In this document: one piece after another, positions 48,838-57,684 of the stretch
Numbering within the stretch: position 1 is the first letter of the stretch
How the letters are laid out: every line of letters starts with the position of its first letter
From: VAZQ01 sp035293945
Lineage (GTDB): Bacteria > Pseudomonadota > Alphaproteobacteria > Rhizobiales > Xanthobacteraceae
Direction: 5' to 3'
DNA: 64,000 nucleotides
Assembly: GCA_035293945.1 (NCBI GenBank)
Contig: DATGLV010000030.1
Coordinates: 180,795-244,794, forward strand
Position numbers and translations under genes: made by a program
Notes under the pieces: model-generated
Seen by the model: only the letters and a program-made list of their open reading frames with translations
Database searches by the model: none
What the model was told of the DNA's origin: nothing

Positions 48838-49779
48838 TTACAGCGTGGATTCTGTATTGCTCGCGACTTGGGCTTTCAAGGCTTCGCGCGATGCAGGATG
48901 CGGGTTGAGCCCCAGTAGCGCTGCACTCACGACATAAATGCCGACCGCGATAATGATCGCGGAGAAGACGAGTGAGAGCGCGCGCTTGCGCAACGTGAGA
49001 CGCGCGCACAAGGCGATGCCGAGCGCACCGCCGATGGCGCCACCTATGACGAACAGAGCAGCGAGTCGCCAATCTACCAGCCCGGAGAGGGCGTAGCTCA
49101 CGGCCGTGGTCACGCCGAAGGCCGTCACCGCAACCAGCGACGACCCGATGGCGCAGACGAGTGGCATCGCGGTCGCGGCGATCAGCCCCGGCACGATCAG
49201 GAAGCCGCCACCGATGCCGAAAAAGCCCGCCAGCGTGCCGACCGCGAGACCGAAGGCGATGAGCAGGGGCAACAGATGCGGTGCGCTTGCAAGCGTCAGT
49301 CGGACGTCGGCATCGCCGGTTGACGGCCGCGGGCGCAGCATCACCAGCCCGATCACCACCATGAGGGCGCCGAAGAGGCCGAGCAAGCTATCGCCCGGCA
49401 CCATCTTGCCGAGCGCGGCGCCACCGGCTGCCCCCAAAGTCCCTACGCCCGCGAACACCAGCGCGCAGGACCATTTGACATTGCCGGCGCGGGCGTGACC
49501 GGCGAGGCTCGCGGCCGCGCTCGCCGCCACCGCAACCGCGCTGGTGCCGATCGCGACGTGCGGTGACGGGACGCCCACCACGTAGACCAGCAGCGGGACC
49601 GCGAGGATAGATCCGCCACCGCCGACGAGCCCAAGCGTAAAGCCGACAAGGATGCCGGAGAGAGCAGCCAGGCCGTCGGCGACGCCAAGCATCGGGAACT
49701 CCAAGAAGCGATTGGCAGCCTTGAAAAGCGCGGAAGCCGCGGACAGAATGATTATGACCAGAATGATGGCGCCAATCAC
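48838..49779 (-). CDS. TauE/SafE-family sulfite exporter-like permease
   Basis: 313 residues from GTG 49779, or 284 from ATG 49692, which has GGAG 6 bases upstream and avoids the 11-bp spacing to the divergent tsdA start; I favour the latter. Two repeats of four helices carry the family motif: GFTLGLVGGGGSILAVPLLVY near the first half and GTLAGFFGIGGGFLIVPGLI near the second. TauE/SafE proteins move sulfite, sulfoacetate or other organosulfur anions across the inner membrane. Its divergent pairing with a thiosulfate dehydrogenase and the SoxC/D-like genes supports a sulfur-anion role. Confidence 0.85.
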   Translation of the reverse strand: MIGAIILVIIILSAASALFKAANRFLEFPMLGVADGLAALSGILVGFTLGLVGGGGSILAVPLLVYVVGVPSPHVAIGTSAVAVAASAAASLAGHARAGNVKWSCALVFAGVGTLGAAGGAALGKMVPGDSLLGLFGALMVVIGLVMLRPRPSTGDADVRLTLASAPHLLPLLIAFGLAVGTLAGFFGIGGGFLIVPGLIAATAMPLVCAIGSSLVAVTAFGVTTAVSYALSGLVDWRLAALFVIGGAIGGALGIALCARLTLRKRALSLVFSAIIIAVGIYVVSAALLGLNPHPASREALKAQVASNTESTL

Positions 49780-49790
49780 GGAGTTTTTCG

Positions 49791-50786
49791 ATGAGTCAAC
49801 ATATCCGCCCGGCGTTGGTTCGTCTTGCCGCTGCCGCCTGGGCCGCGGTGATCGCCAGCGCGGGCTCGAGCGCCAGCGCCGCCGATACCGCGCAAGTCAA
49901 TCTCACAGAATGGTCGGCACCTGACATCAAGACGGTCGGCGACGATGCGCTCGGCAAGCTCATCAAATACGGCTATGCGCTGATGACCGACACCGCGAAC
50001 CAGATCGGGCCCGCGGTCAACGATCCGGCGAAACGTTACTCGGGCAACAATCTCACTTGCCAAAATTGCCATCTCAAAGCGGGCACGCAGCCCTACGCGA
50101 TGCCGCTCACCGGCGTCTGGGGCCAATTTCCGCAGTATCGCGGCCGCGAGGGCGAGATCGGAACGATCGAGGACCGCATCAACGGCTGCATGGAGCGCAG
50201 CATGAACGGCCGCGCCCTGCCGCTCGAGAGCCGCGAGATGAAGGCCTTCCTCGCCTACAGCAAATGGGTTTCAACCGGCATACCGGACGGGGTCAAGCTG
50301 ATCGGTTCCGGCTCAATGAGCGTGAAGGAGCCCGGCCGCGCCGCCGATCTCGGGCACGGTGGAGAGGTTTATGCGCAAGTCTGCGCGACCTGCCACGGCA
50401 AGGACGGGCAAGGGCAGAAAGCCGCGAGCGGCAATGGCTACCAGTTTCCGCCGCTGTGGGGGCCCGACAGTTTCAACAATGGTGCCGGCATGGCGCGCAT
50501 CCTGGGCGCAGCCGGCTTCATTCGGCACAACATGCCGTTCGGCACCACCTACGCGTCACCGGTCCTGAGCGATGCGGACGCCTATGACGTTGCCGGCTTC
50601 ATCAACAGCAAGGCGCGACCAGAGCGCGCCAATCTGGACAAGGATTTCCCCAACCGACTGCAAAAGCCGGTCGACACCGCCTACGGGCCGTATGCGGACG
50701 ATTTTCCCGCGGAGCAGCACAAGCTCGGCCCGTTCGGCCCGATCCGCGCCAAGATCAAGGAACTGCAAGCGGCGGCGCAGAAATAG
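49791..50786 (+). CDS. tsdA: TsdA-like diheme cytochrome c (thiosulfate dehydrogenase)
   Basis: 331 residues with a signal peptide (ALVRLAAAAWAAVIASAGSSASA). Two haem motifs, CQNCH at 90-94 and CATCH at 198-202, flank TsdA-type landmarks: GVWGQFPQYRGREGEIGTIEDRINGCMERSMNG in pieces near 108-140. In TsdA the catalytic haem 1 is ligated by a cysteine; C133 in NGCMERS is the candidate. TsdA couples two thiosulfates to tetrathionate (and back), passing electrons to the respiratory chain. Key residues look complete. Confidence 0.85.
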   Translation: MSQHIRPALVRLAAAAWAAVIASAGSSASAADTAQVNLTEWSAPDIKTVGDDALGKLIKYGYALMTDTANQIGPAVNDPAKRYSGNNLTCQNCHLKAGTQPYAMPLTGVWGQFPQYRGREGEIGTIEDRINGCMERSMNGRALPLESREMKAFLAYSKWVSTGIPDGVKLIGSGSMSVKEPGRAADLGHGGEVYAQVCATCHGKDGQGQKAASGNGYQFPPLWGPDSFNNGAGMARILGAAGFIRHNMPFGTTYASPVLSDADAYDVAGFINSKARPERANLDKDFPNRLQKPVDTAYGPYADDFPAEQHKLGPFGPIRAKIKELQAAAQK

Positions 50787-50800
50787 GAGCATATGACGCG

Positions 50801-50890
50801 TCGTCCCCGCCGAAGGGCCGGGACCCATACGGCTACGCGCCATCGAGAGAACGTTGCGGTATGGGTCCCTGCTTTCGCAGGGACGACCGC
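50801..50890. repeat. Dispersed palindromic repeat, GTCGTCCCCGC family
   Basis: GTCGTCCCCGCCGAAGGGCCGGGACCCATACGGC and GCGGTATGGGTCCCTGCTTTCGCAGGGACGAC face each other (each written here as its core), forming a 90-bp cruciform between the convergent tsdA and dsrE-like genes. Confidence 0.7.
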
Positions 50891-50902
50891 GGGATGGGGG
50901 CG

Positions 50903-51358
50903 CTACGGCTTGACGTAGTGGTAGCCCTGCTCCTGCAGCTCGACCACGCGAACGATGCCGGCCGGCACGATGGTGGCCTCCGGGATGATCGGGATGGGTT
51001 TGCCCTCGCGCTTTTCCATCGCGGTCTTGGTGTTGTTGCAGGCCCCGAATGCCACCTGCGGAACGACCTTGCGCAGCGCATGGATCTCGTCCTTCACCGG
51101 CGAGGTATCGTCGCGCAGCATGTGCAGGCCCTGGCTATAGCAGACGATCTCGACTGCGAGCTCCTCGCCGGCCTTCTTGTACAGCTCGAAGGCGTTCCGC
51201 GTGTTGTTCATCGCGAGCTTCATGACGTCGGCATCGTTCTGGTCGACGTGGATGACCAGCTTGTGCGTCTTCTCGCCCTCGGCAGCGGCCTTGCGGGCGG
51301 CAAACGGCACCGCCAAGAGCGTCGCCGCCATTGCCCTGAAAATCCCTCTGCGATCCAT
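50903..51358 (-). CDS. Exported DsrE-family protein
   Basis: 151 residues from ATG 51358, with GGAGA upstream. The N-terminus RRGIFRAMAATLLAVPFAARKAAAEG is a signal peptide with a twin-arginine-like start. The mature part is a DsrE fold: KLVIHVDQNDADVMKLAMNNTRN in pieces, EIVCYSQGLHML with its conserved cysteine, and FGACNNTK. DsrE-type proteins carry persulfidic sulfur; exported versions accompany sulfur oxidation genes. It lies between tsdA and soxC, reading away from soxC with a 235-base divergent promoter region. Confidence 0.82.
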   Translation of the reverse strand: MDRRGIFRAMAATLLAVPFAARKAAAEGEKTHKLVIHVDQNDADVMKLAMNNTRNAFELYKKAGEELAVEIVCYSQGLHMLRDDTSPVKDEIHALRKVVPQVAFGACNNTKTAMEKREGKPIPIIPEATIVPAGIVRVVELQEQGYHYVKP

Positions 51359-51593
51359 TTCGCGTCTCCTTCGTTGTGCTGACTGCGCACCGCATGTCGG
51401 CTGATGCGAAACATCTAGCACAAATCGGCATGGTGGCGGCAGCCAGTATCGGCGTTTGTTTTCCGACCCCTTTGACCGGTCACCCCTTTCCGGCCCGGTG
51501 TAAGAGCCCCAATGGGCGTGCTATGCTTTGATGGTTGGAATTCGATCGGCCTGGAGGCGTTCAGCCGGTCGTCACCCTCGAAGGAGGAACTCC

Positions 51594-52928
51594 ATGAACC
51601 ACACGAATATCAGTGAGAGGCAAAAGCGGCGCATGGCGCAGCTGCCGGATGCCGCCGGCAATGGCCTCATGGATCGCCGCGCGCTGCTCGGCCGCGGCTT
51701 GCTGCTGGCCGGCGCCGCCGGCACCGGTGTCGGCGCCTCGTTGACCGCCGCCAGCGCGGAGCCGCTGCCGACCGATCCCTGGAGCCTTGCGCCCGGCACT
51801 GCGATCCCGCCCTACGGGCAACCGATGAAATATGAAAACAAGGTGGTGCGCACGCTCACCAATCCGAAGAACGAGCCGCGCACCAGCCAAGGGCGCACGC
51901 CGCATCAGCATCTCGCCGGCACCATCACGCCGGCCGGCCTGCATTTCGTGGTCTCGCGCACCGGTTTCCCGGACATCGATCCGGCCAAGCATCGCCTGGC
52001 GATCCACGGTCTGGTGAAGCAGCCGCTGGTCTACGATCTCGATGCATTGGCGCGCTACCCGATGGTGTCGCGCATCCACTTCGTGGAATGCGGTGGCAAC
52101 AGTGCCCCGCTCTACAACAAGGATCCGATCCAGGCCGACGTGCAGGCGATCCATGGCCTGCTTTCCTGCTCGCAATGGACCGGCGTCAAGCTCTCCACGC
52201 TACTGGAAGAAACCGGGATCGACCCGAAGGCAAAATGGCTCCTGGCCGAAGGCGCCGACGGGCCAAGCATGAATCGCAGCATCCCAATCGCGAAGGCGCT
52301 CGATGATGCGATGATCGCGCTCTACCAGAACGGAGAGCGCATCAGGCCCGAGCAGGGCTATCCGATGCGGCTCTTGGTGCCCGGCTACGAAGGCAACATG
52401 AATGTGAAATGGCTGCACCGGATCAAGCTCATCGAAGAACCGGTCGAGGCCATCAACGAGACCTTGCAATATACCTATCGGGTGGCGGGGCCGAAGATAT
52501 GGCAATTCTTCTTCCCGATGGAGGTGAAATCGTTCGTGACCCAGCCCTCGCCGGGCCTCACCTTGAAAGGCCCCGGCTATTACGAGATTTCCGGCCTCGC
52601 CTATTCGGGCAACGGGCGGATTGCCAAGGTCATGGTCTCGGCCGACGGCGGCAAGAGCTGGGCGCAGGCCGCCCTCGACGAGCCGGTGCTGCCGAAGGCG
52701 CTGGCGCGCTTCCGCCTGCCCTGGCGCTGGGACGGCCAGCCGGTGGTGCTGCAGAGCCGCGCCTGGGACGAGTCCGGCAACGTCCAGCCGACACGCGAGG
52801 AGATGTTCGCCGAGCGCGGGGCGCCCAAGATCAACACACCGGTAACGGCCTTCCCGATGGGCCATATGAATGTCATCACCAGCTGGGCAATCGGCAGCAA
52901 CGGGGAGGTCAAGCATGTATACGGCTAA
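51594..52928 (+). CDS. soxC: SoxC-like molybdopterin sulfur/sulfite dehydrogenase subunit
   Basis: 444 residues from ATG 51594, with AAGGAGGA 5 bases upstream. A twin-arginine leader (MDRRALLGRGLLLAGAAG) exports the folded enzyme. The sulfite-oxidase fold shows the molybdenum ligand C166 in FVECGGNS, the pterin-contact segment PGYEGNMNVKWLHRIKL in pieces near 290, and the SoxC-type C-terminal dimer domain. SoxC with SoxD oxidises the sulfane sulfur on SoxY; related SorAB oxidise sulfite. The 14-bp overlap with the next gene ties it to its cytochrome partner. Confidence 0.88.
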   Translation: MNHTNISERQKRRMAQLPDAAGNGLMDRRALLGRGLLLAGAAGTGVGASLTAASAEPLPTDPWSLAPGTAIPPYGQPMKYENKVVRTLTNPKNEPRTSQGRTPHQHLAGTITPAGLHFVVSRTGFPDIDPAKHRLAIHGLVKQPLVYDLDALARYPMVSRIHFVECGGNSAPLYNKDPIQADVQAIHGLLSCSQWTGVKLSTLLEETGIDPKAKWLLAEGADGPSMNRSIPIAKALDDAMIALYQNGERIRPEQGYPMRLLVPGYEGNMNVKWLHRIKLIEEPVEAINETLQYTYRVAGPKIWQFFFPMEVKSFVTQPSPGLTLKGPGYYEISGLAYSGNGRIAKVMVSADGGKSWAQAALDEPVLPKALARFRLPWRWDGQPVVLQSRAWDESGNVQPTREEMFAERGAPKINTPVTAFPMGHMNVITSWAIGSNGEVKHVYG

Positions 52929-53427
52929 GTTCCTCTTCGCGGCTCTCCTCCTGGGCAGCACCTCGGCAGCCCTCGCGTCGGACCTGCCCGGCCTCGGCAA
53001 GCCGGTAACCGAGGCCGATCTCGCGGTCTGGGACATCAGCATCGGACCCGACGGCAAGGGCTTGCCGGCCGGCAGCGGCACCCCTGAGCAGGGGGCGGCG
53101 ATCTTCGCGCAGAAATGCGCGAGCTGTCATGGTGAGGGCGGCGTCGGCGGCTCCAACGCCGCGCTCATCAACGCCCCAGGCAAGAACGAGCGCACCATGG
53201 CGCTGTATGTGCCCCATGCGACCACGGTCTTCGACTTTATCCACCGGGCGATGCCGTGGCCGCAGCCCAAGTCGCTGTCGAATGACGAGGTCTATGCGCT
53301 CACCGCTTTCATCCTTGCGGGCAACAAGATCATCGGCGAAAACGACACCATGAACGCCGAAACCCTGCCCAAGGTGCGCATGCCCAATCGCGACGGCTTC
53401 GTCAGCCGATACCCGGAGAAGCACTGA
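52915..53427 (+). CDS. soxD: SoxD/SorB-like one-haem cytochrome c
   Basis: 170 residues from ATG 52915, inside the soxC end, with GGGGAGG upstream. It has a signal peptide (FLFAALLLGSTSAALAS). One haem site CASCH lies at 68-72, with the distal methionine probably in HRAMPWPQP near 116 and a typical YALTAFILAGN helix. Classical SoxD has two haems and about 380 residues; this protein is half that length and resembles its N-terminal half or the SorB subunit. It is presumably the electron acceptor for the SoxC-like enzyme. Confidence 0.82.
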   Translation: MYTAKFLFAALLLGSTSAALASDLPGLGKPVTEADLAVWDISIGPDGKGLPAGSGTPEQGAAIFAQKCASCHGEGGVGGSNAALINAPGKNERTMALYVPHATTVFDFIHRAMPWPQPKSLSNDEVYALTAFILAGNKIIGENDTMNAETLPKVRMPNRDGFVSRYPEKH

Positions 53428-53463
53428 ATCTCTGATGTTCTGGTCGAATAAATCCGCTCAGTG

Positions 53464-53570
53464 GTCACCCGCGGGCGTAGCCCGTCAAAAGACGGGCGTG
53501 AATGCCCTAATGACCCGCGGGTCCATCTTTTTCGCAAGAAGATGGATTGCCGGGTCAAGCCCGGCAATGA
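53464..53570. repeat. Long palindromic repeat, CCCGCGGGC family
   Basis: A near-identical copy of 38746-38864: GTCACCCGCGGG, GCCCGTCAAAAGACGGGC, GACCCGCGGGTCCATC, TTTTTCGCAAGAAG and TGCCGGGTCAAGCCCGGCA in the same order. Confidence 0.8.
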
Positions 53571-53634
53571 GCCGCACCGATCCGTTTTGACCGGAATCCG
53601 ATAACCAACAAACCAAAACGAAATGAGGAACAAA

Positions 53635-54510
53635 ATGGCACCGGCCCAACAGCGTCCCACCGTCAAGATCGCGCCGAACAATCCGGTCTTCGACCTTCCG
53701 GTCATCGTCGGCATCGAAGAAGGCTTGTTCGCCAGAGCCGGCCTCGATGTCAGTTTCTCGGCCACCTACGCGGACCGCGAGAAGGACAGCGCCGAACGGC
53801 CGATCATGGCGCGCCTGAAGGAGCAGATGTTCGATTGCGGCTCGGCGGACAGCTACAATGTCTGCGAATGGGCGAGCATCGACCGTCTCGAGCGCGGCAA
53901 GCGCGGCGGCAATATCGCAGCCTTGCGCGCCTCAGTCGCCGCCCAGGCGATCCTCTCCTTCGACGACGCCCTGCAGGTGCCGCGAGACTTGGCGGATGTG
54001 CCGGTGATGGTGCAGGAGCTGACCGGCTCGCACTACACGACGGTGCAGATGCTGGAAAGCGCAGTGGGCGCCGAGCACGTCAAGATCGAGAAAGGTGGCC
54101 TGCCACAGATGCGCTATGCGGCGCTCAAGAACCGCGCCACGCGCGCAATCGCGGTGATGGAGCCGTTCATCAGCCTCGGTCTCAAGGACGGCGCCCATAT
54201 CATTGCGGCCTCGTTCTACCGCGGTGGCGAGGTGATCTCGCCTGATCTGACGCCTGAAGAGCGCAAGGCCTATTACGATGCGGAGAACCAGGCGGTCGAC
54301 ATGATCAATGCCGACTTCTACAAGTACGCGCATCACATCACGGCGCATGCCAAGGGCGCGCTGGAGCCGCGCGAGCTTTTGCGCGCGTTCGTGCACTACA
54401 AGCATGTCGACTATTACGATCCGACGCTGTTCAACCGCGCCTATGATTGGATGAAGGCGCGCGGCTTGAGCGAAGGCCAGAGCCAGCATGCGGCGTTAGT
54501 CGTCGGGTAG
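53635..54510 (+). CDS. NMT1/SsuA-like binding protein without a signal peptide
   Basis: 291 residues from ATG 53635, with GAGGA upstream; the alternative ATG 53623 adds four residues. The protein has the periplasmic-binding fold of nitrate/sulfonate/THI5-like proteins: VKIAPNNPVFDLPVIVGIEEGLFARAGLDVSF in pieces, CGSADSYNVCEWASI, and RYAALKNRATRAIAVMEPFISLG. No leader or lipobox is present, so it is probably cytoplasmic, and no ABC permease or ATPase is nearby. It may be an enzyme or a sensor rather than a transporter part. It is followed after 44 bases by the UbiD gene, suggesting a shared pathway. Confidence 0.72.
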   Translation: MAPAQQRPTVKIAPNNPVFDLPVIVGIEEGLFARAGLDVSFSATYADREKDSAERPIMARLKEQMFDCGSADSYNVCEWASIDRLERGKRGGNIAALRASVAAQAILSFDDALQVPRDLADVPVMVQELTGSHYTTVQMLESAVGAEHVKIEKGGLPQMRYAALKNRATRAIAVMEPFISLGLKDGAHIIAASFYRGGEVISPDLTPEERKAYYDAENQAVDMINADFYKYAHHITAHAKGALEPRELLRAFVHYKHVDYYDPTLFNRAYDWMKARGLSEGQSQHAALVVG

Positions 54511-54554
54511 GCGTGGTCGGCTGGACGATCGGCAACATAGACGGACACTAATAG

Positions 54555-56249
54555 ATGGATGCTGTTACCAAGCCGCGGCGGCCAAGCCCGCCCGCGGCAC
54601 GCCGCGCCTATCCGGACCTGCACGATCATGTGCGCGCGCTGGAGAAAGCCGGGCAACTTGTCAGGGTTGACCGGCCGATCAACAAAGACACCGAGATGCA
54701 CCCTCTCGTGCGCTGGCAGTTTCGCGGCGGCATTGCCGAGAAGGATCGCAAGGCCTTCCTGTTCACGAACGTCACCGATAGCAAGCGCCGCAAATACGAC
54801 ATCCCGGTCCTGGTTGGGGGCTTAGCGGCCAACCGCGAGATTTATCGCATCGGCATCGGCTGCCCGTTCGAGGAGATCGACGAGCGCTGGGTCAAGGCGA
54901 CGCAGAACCCAATCCCGCCGCGCATTGTCGATGACGCGCCCTGCCACGAGATCGTGATTTCCGGCAAAGCGCTGGACAAGGCAGGCCAAGGCCTGGACGG
55001 CATTCCGTTCCCCATCTCGACACCCGGCTGGGACGTCGCGCCCTACGCGACGCTGTCGCAATACATCACCCGGGATCCCGACAGCGGGATCCAGAACATG
55101 GGCAACTATCGCGGCCAGGTGAAGACGCGGCGACGCCTCGGCATGAATCCGTCGCTTGAGCTCCGCCCCGGCATCTACAATCATTGGGAAAAGCTGCGCG
55201 CACGCGGCTTTAAGAAGCTCCCGACCGCAGTCGTGCTCGGCGCCCCGCCCTGCGTGACCTTCGCGTCGGTGCAGAAGATCCCGGAGCATCTCGACGAGCT
55301 CTACGTCGCCGGCGCGCTGGTCGGCGCGCCTATCAATGTGGTCAAGGCAAAGACAGTCGACCTGCTCGTGCCCGCCGAAGCCGAGATCGTGATCGAAGGC
55401 TTCATCGATACCGAATATCTCGAGCCGGAGGCGCCGTTCGGTGAATCGCACGGCCACGTCAACCTGCAGGAATTCAACGCCTATATGGATGTGACCTGCA
55501 TTACACGCCGGCGCGATGCGATCCTCACCTCCATTATCTCGCAGGTCACGCCCTCCGAATCGAGCCTGATCAAGCGCATCGGGATGGAGCCCCTGTTCCT
55601 CAATCACCTGCGCAATGCGCTCGGCATCAAGGGCATCAAGCGCGTCTCCATGCACGAGCCGCTGACCAATATCCGCAAGGTGATGCTGTTGGTGATGGAG
55701 CGCGACGTACCGACCACCGAGATTTGGCGCGCGCTCTACGGCGCCGCGGTGCTGCATCGCGCAGCCGGCAAATACGTGATCGCCATCAACGACGACATCG
55801 ATCCCGACAATGCCGACGCTATTCTCTGGGCGATGTCGTATCGGGCCAATCCCAATCTCGATTTCCATATCCTGCCGCATCGCGACCAGGGGCATGGTCC
55901 GCGCAGCAAGCGCAACGGCGGCCAGGATGCCTCGGTGCTGATCGATGCGACCCTAAAGGAGGATTTCCCGCCGATCTCGCTGCCCAAGCGCGAATACATG
56001 GAGCGCGCCAAGGTGATCTGGGAGGAGCTCGGCCTGCCCACGCTCAAGCCGGAATCGCCATGGTTCGGCTATTCGCTCGGCGAATGGCCGGAAGAGATGG
56101 CCAAAGGCGCCGAGCGGGCGACGCGCGGCGAGTATTTCGAGACCGGCAAGGGACAAGAAAAACGCCGGCGCAAGGACGTGCGCATGAATACCGAAGTGCG
56201 CAATGTTGCAGAAGCGAGGCCGAAGACGGGGCGGCGGAAGAAGCGGTAG
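54555..56249 (+). CDS. UbiD-family prenyl-FMN-dependent decarboxylase
   Basis: 564 residues. The UbiD fold is recognised by LHDHVRALEKAGQLVRVDRPINKDTEMHPL in pieces near the N-terminus, the prFMN-binding part (VQKIPEHLDELYVAGAL, PAEAEIVIEGFID), the catalytic acidic segment LEPEAPFGESHGHVN near 290, and a dimerisation region with VKRVSMHEP-like sequence (IKRVSMHEPLTNIRKVML in part). These enzymes decarboxylate, or carboxylate, aromatic and unsaturated acids. The C-terminal tail is basic (PKTGRRKKR). Its partner prFMN transferase UbiX is not in the window. Confidence 0.88.
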   Translation: MDAVTKPRRPSPPAARRAYPDLHDHVRALEKAGQLVRVDRPINKDTEMHPLVRWQFRGGIAEKDRKAFLFTNVTDSKRRKYDIPVLVGGLAANREIYRIGIGCPFEEIDERWVKATQNPIPPRIVDDAPCHEIVISGKALDKAGQGLDGIPFPISTPGWDVAPYATLSQYITRDPDSGIQNMGNYRGQVKTRRRLGMNPSLELRPGIYNHWEKLRARGFKKLPTAVVLGAPPCVTFASVQKIPEHLDELYVAGALVGAPINVVKAKTVDLLVPAEAEIVIEGFIDTEYLEPEAPFGESHGHVNLQEFNAYMDVTCITRRRDAILTSIISQVTPSESSLIKRIGMEPLFLNHLRNALGIKGIKRVSMHEPLTNIRKVMLLVMERDVPTTEIWRALYGAAVLHRAAGKYVIAINDDIDPDNADAILWAMSYRANPNLDFHILPHRDQGHGPRSKRNGGQDASVLIDATLKEDFPPISLPKREYMERAKVIWEELGLPTLKPESPWFGYSLGEWPEEMAKGAERATRGEYFETGKGQEKRRRKDVRMNTEVRNVAEARPKTGRRKKR

Positions 56250-56398
56250 GCGGGCTCGTTCAATATTTCAGGGTGGGCAAAGCGCGGCACAACAATCGCT
56301 TGCCGCTCGACCCGCGCGTGCCCACGCGCTCATCAAATCCGCGTAGGCACGGCGCGCAGGAAGAGCGCGCCTTTGCCCATCCTGCAATTCCCTAGACG

Positions 56399-57484
56399 CT
56401 ATTCCTTCTCGCCGGCGGGTTTCGCTCCCGGCAGTTGGCGCATGTCCTTGATCACGATCGCCTCCTTGACCTTGGCGATGATGTCCGCCGGCGCGCCAGC
56501 GATCTTGTCGACGATCCCCTGCAATTCCTCCCCGCCGATCGGATTGAAATCCATATGCGCCTCGGCTGCGGCAGCCTTGAAGGCCGGATCGGCCATGGTC
56601 TCATCGAAGGCCCGACGCAGCGCCTTGACGCGATCCGTGGGGACGTCGGGCGCAGTCAGGATCGGCCGCCCGACTGCCACATCGCCGGAGAGGATCTCCA
56701 GGATCTGCCGCTGCTCGTCATTCTGGCCGAGCTCGCTCCACAGCGGGACATCGGGCATGCCGGCTTCGCGCTTATTGCCGACCTGGAACAGGATGTTGAT
56801 CTTGTGATCGCGCAGCCAATCCGGATGGGTCGATTGCAGCGAAGCCCAGGAATCGCTGCCGCGGCCATCGACCTCGCCGCGCTCGACGGCGATGTTCACG
56901 TCGCCGCCGCCCGGATAGCCGGAGATGATGCGGAATTTGGTGCCGAGCAGATTGTTGGAGACTTGCGGATAGAGCACCGACGGCGAGCTTGCGCCGGTCG
57001 CCCCGATGGACAGCACCTTTTCCTTTGCCTGCGCAATGGTCGAGACACCGGTGGCGGCGCGAACGAAGAGCAGATTATTGACCACCACCATATTGCCGAT
57101 CCAGTTGAACTTGCGCACATCGAACTGCACGCCCGGCTGTCCGAGCGCCTGATCGGTGGGCGTGGTCTGGCTCAGCACCGCGAGCACGGTGCCGTCGCGC
57201 GGGGCGACCTTGAAAAGCCAGTTCGCGGCGCCGCGGCTGCCGGCGCCGGGCATGTTCTGCGGGACGATCATGGGCTTGCCCGGAATGTGATCGGGGAGAA
57301 AGCGGGCAAGCATCCGCGCATAGAGGTCGTAGCCACCGCCGGTGCCGTAGCCGATGACCAAATTGATCCGCTTGCCGCGGTAGAAATCCGAAACCGCATC
57401 GGCACGTGCGGGCGCAGCCGCCAGCGGCAGCGCGGCAACGAGCAGGATTGCAAGAGAACGTCCGATCATTCTGTTCTTCTCCAT
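56399..57484 (-). CDS. Bug/TctC-family periplasmic binding protein
   Basis: 361 residues with a signal peptide (LAILLVAALPLAAAPARAD). Bug features: FYRGKRINLVIGYGTGGGYDLYARMLARFLP in pieces, PQNMPGAGSRGAANWLF, and VERGEVDGRGSDSWASL in the second lobe. It is a distant member (Bug-like with the YGTGGGYDLYAR motif often seen beside aromatic and UbiD genes). It converges on the UbiD gene and lies 200 bases from an ornithine-cyclodeaminase homologue on the same strand. The ligand is probably a carboxylate. Confidence 0.88.
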   Translation of the reverse strand: MEKNRMIGRSLAILLVAALPLAAAPARADAVSDFYRGKRINLVIGYGTGGGYDLYARMLARFLPDHIPGKPMIVPQNMPGAGSRGAANWLFKVAPRDGTVLAVLSQTTPTDQALGQPGVQFDVRKFNWIGNMVVVNNLLFVRAATGVSTIAQAKEKVLSIGATGASSPSVLYPQVSNNLLGTKFRIISGYPGGGDVNIAVERGEVDGRGSDSWASLQSTHPDWLRDHKINILFQVGNKREAGMPDVPLWSELGQNDEQRQILEILSGDVAVGRPILTAPDVPTDRVKALRRAFDETMADPAFKAAAAEAHMDFNPIGGEELQGIVDKIAGAPADIIAKVKEAIVIKDMRQLPGAKPAGEKE

Positions 57485-57614
57485 TATTGTTGTTGTTCAA
57501 TTGCTACGTGATCGATACGAAAGCCTCTCACTCCTTCGCCCCGTCGGGCAGAGGGGCGGGATCGAGGGGGACGAGGCCGCGCAATACATCCCGAATTGGC
57601 ACCCCACCCCGACG

Positions 57615-57633
57615 CTCTCCCCAATGGGGAGAG
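57615..57633. repeat. Hairpin, CTCTCCCC family
   Basis: CTCTCCCC-AAT-GGGGAGAG forms an 8-bp stem with the same arms as the hairpin at 1447-1470. It lies between the cyclodeaminase homologue and the Bug receptor gene. Confidence 0.5.
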
Positions 57634-57684
57634 GATCGGTGAAGCGCCCACGCCCTTACAACAACCATATGCGTCAACCGTTCA

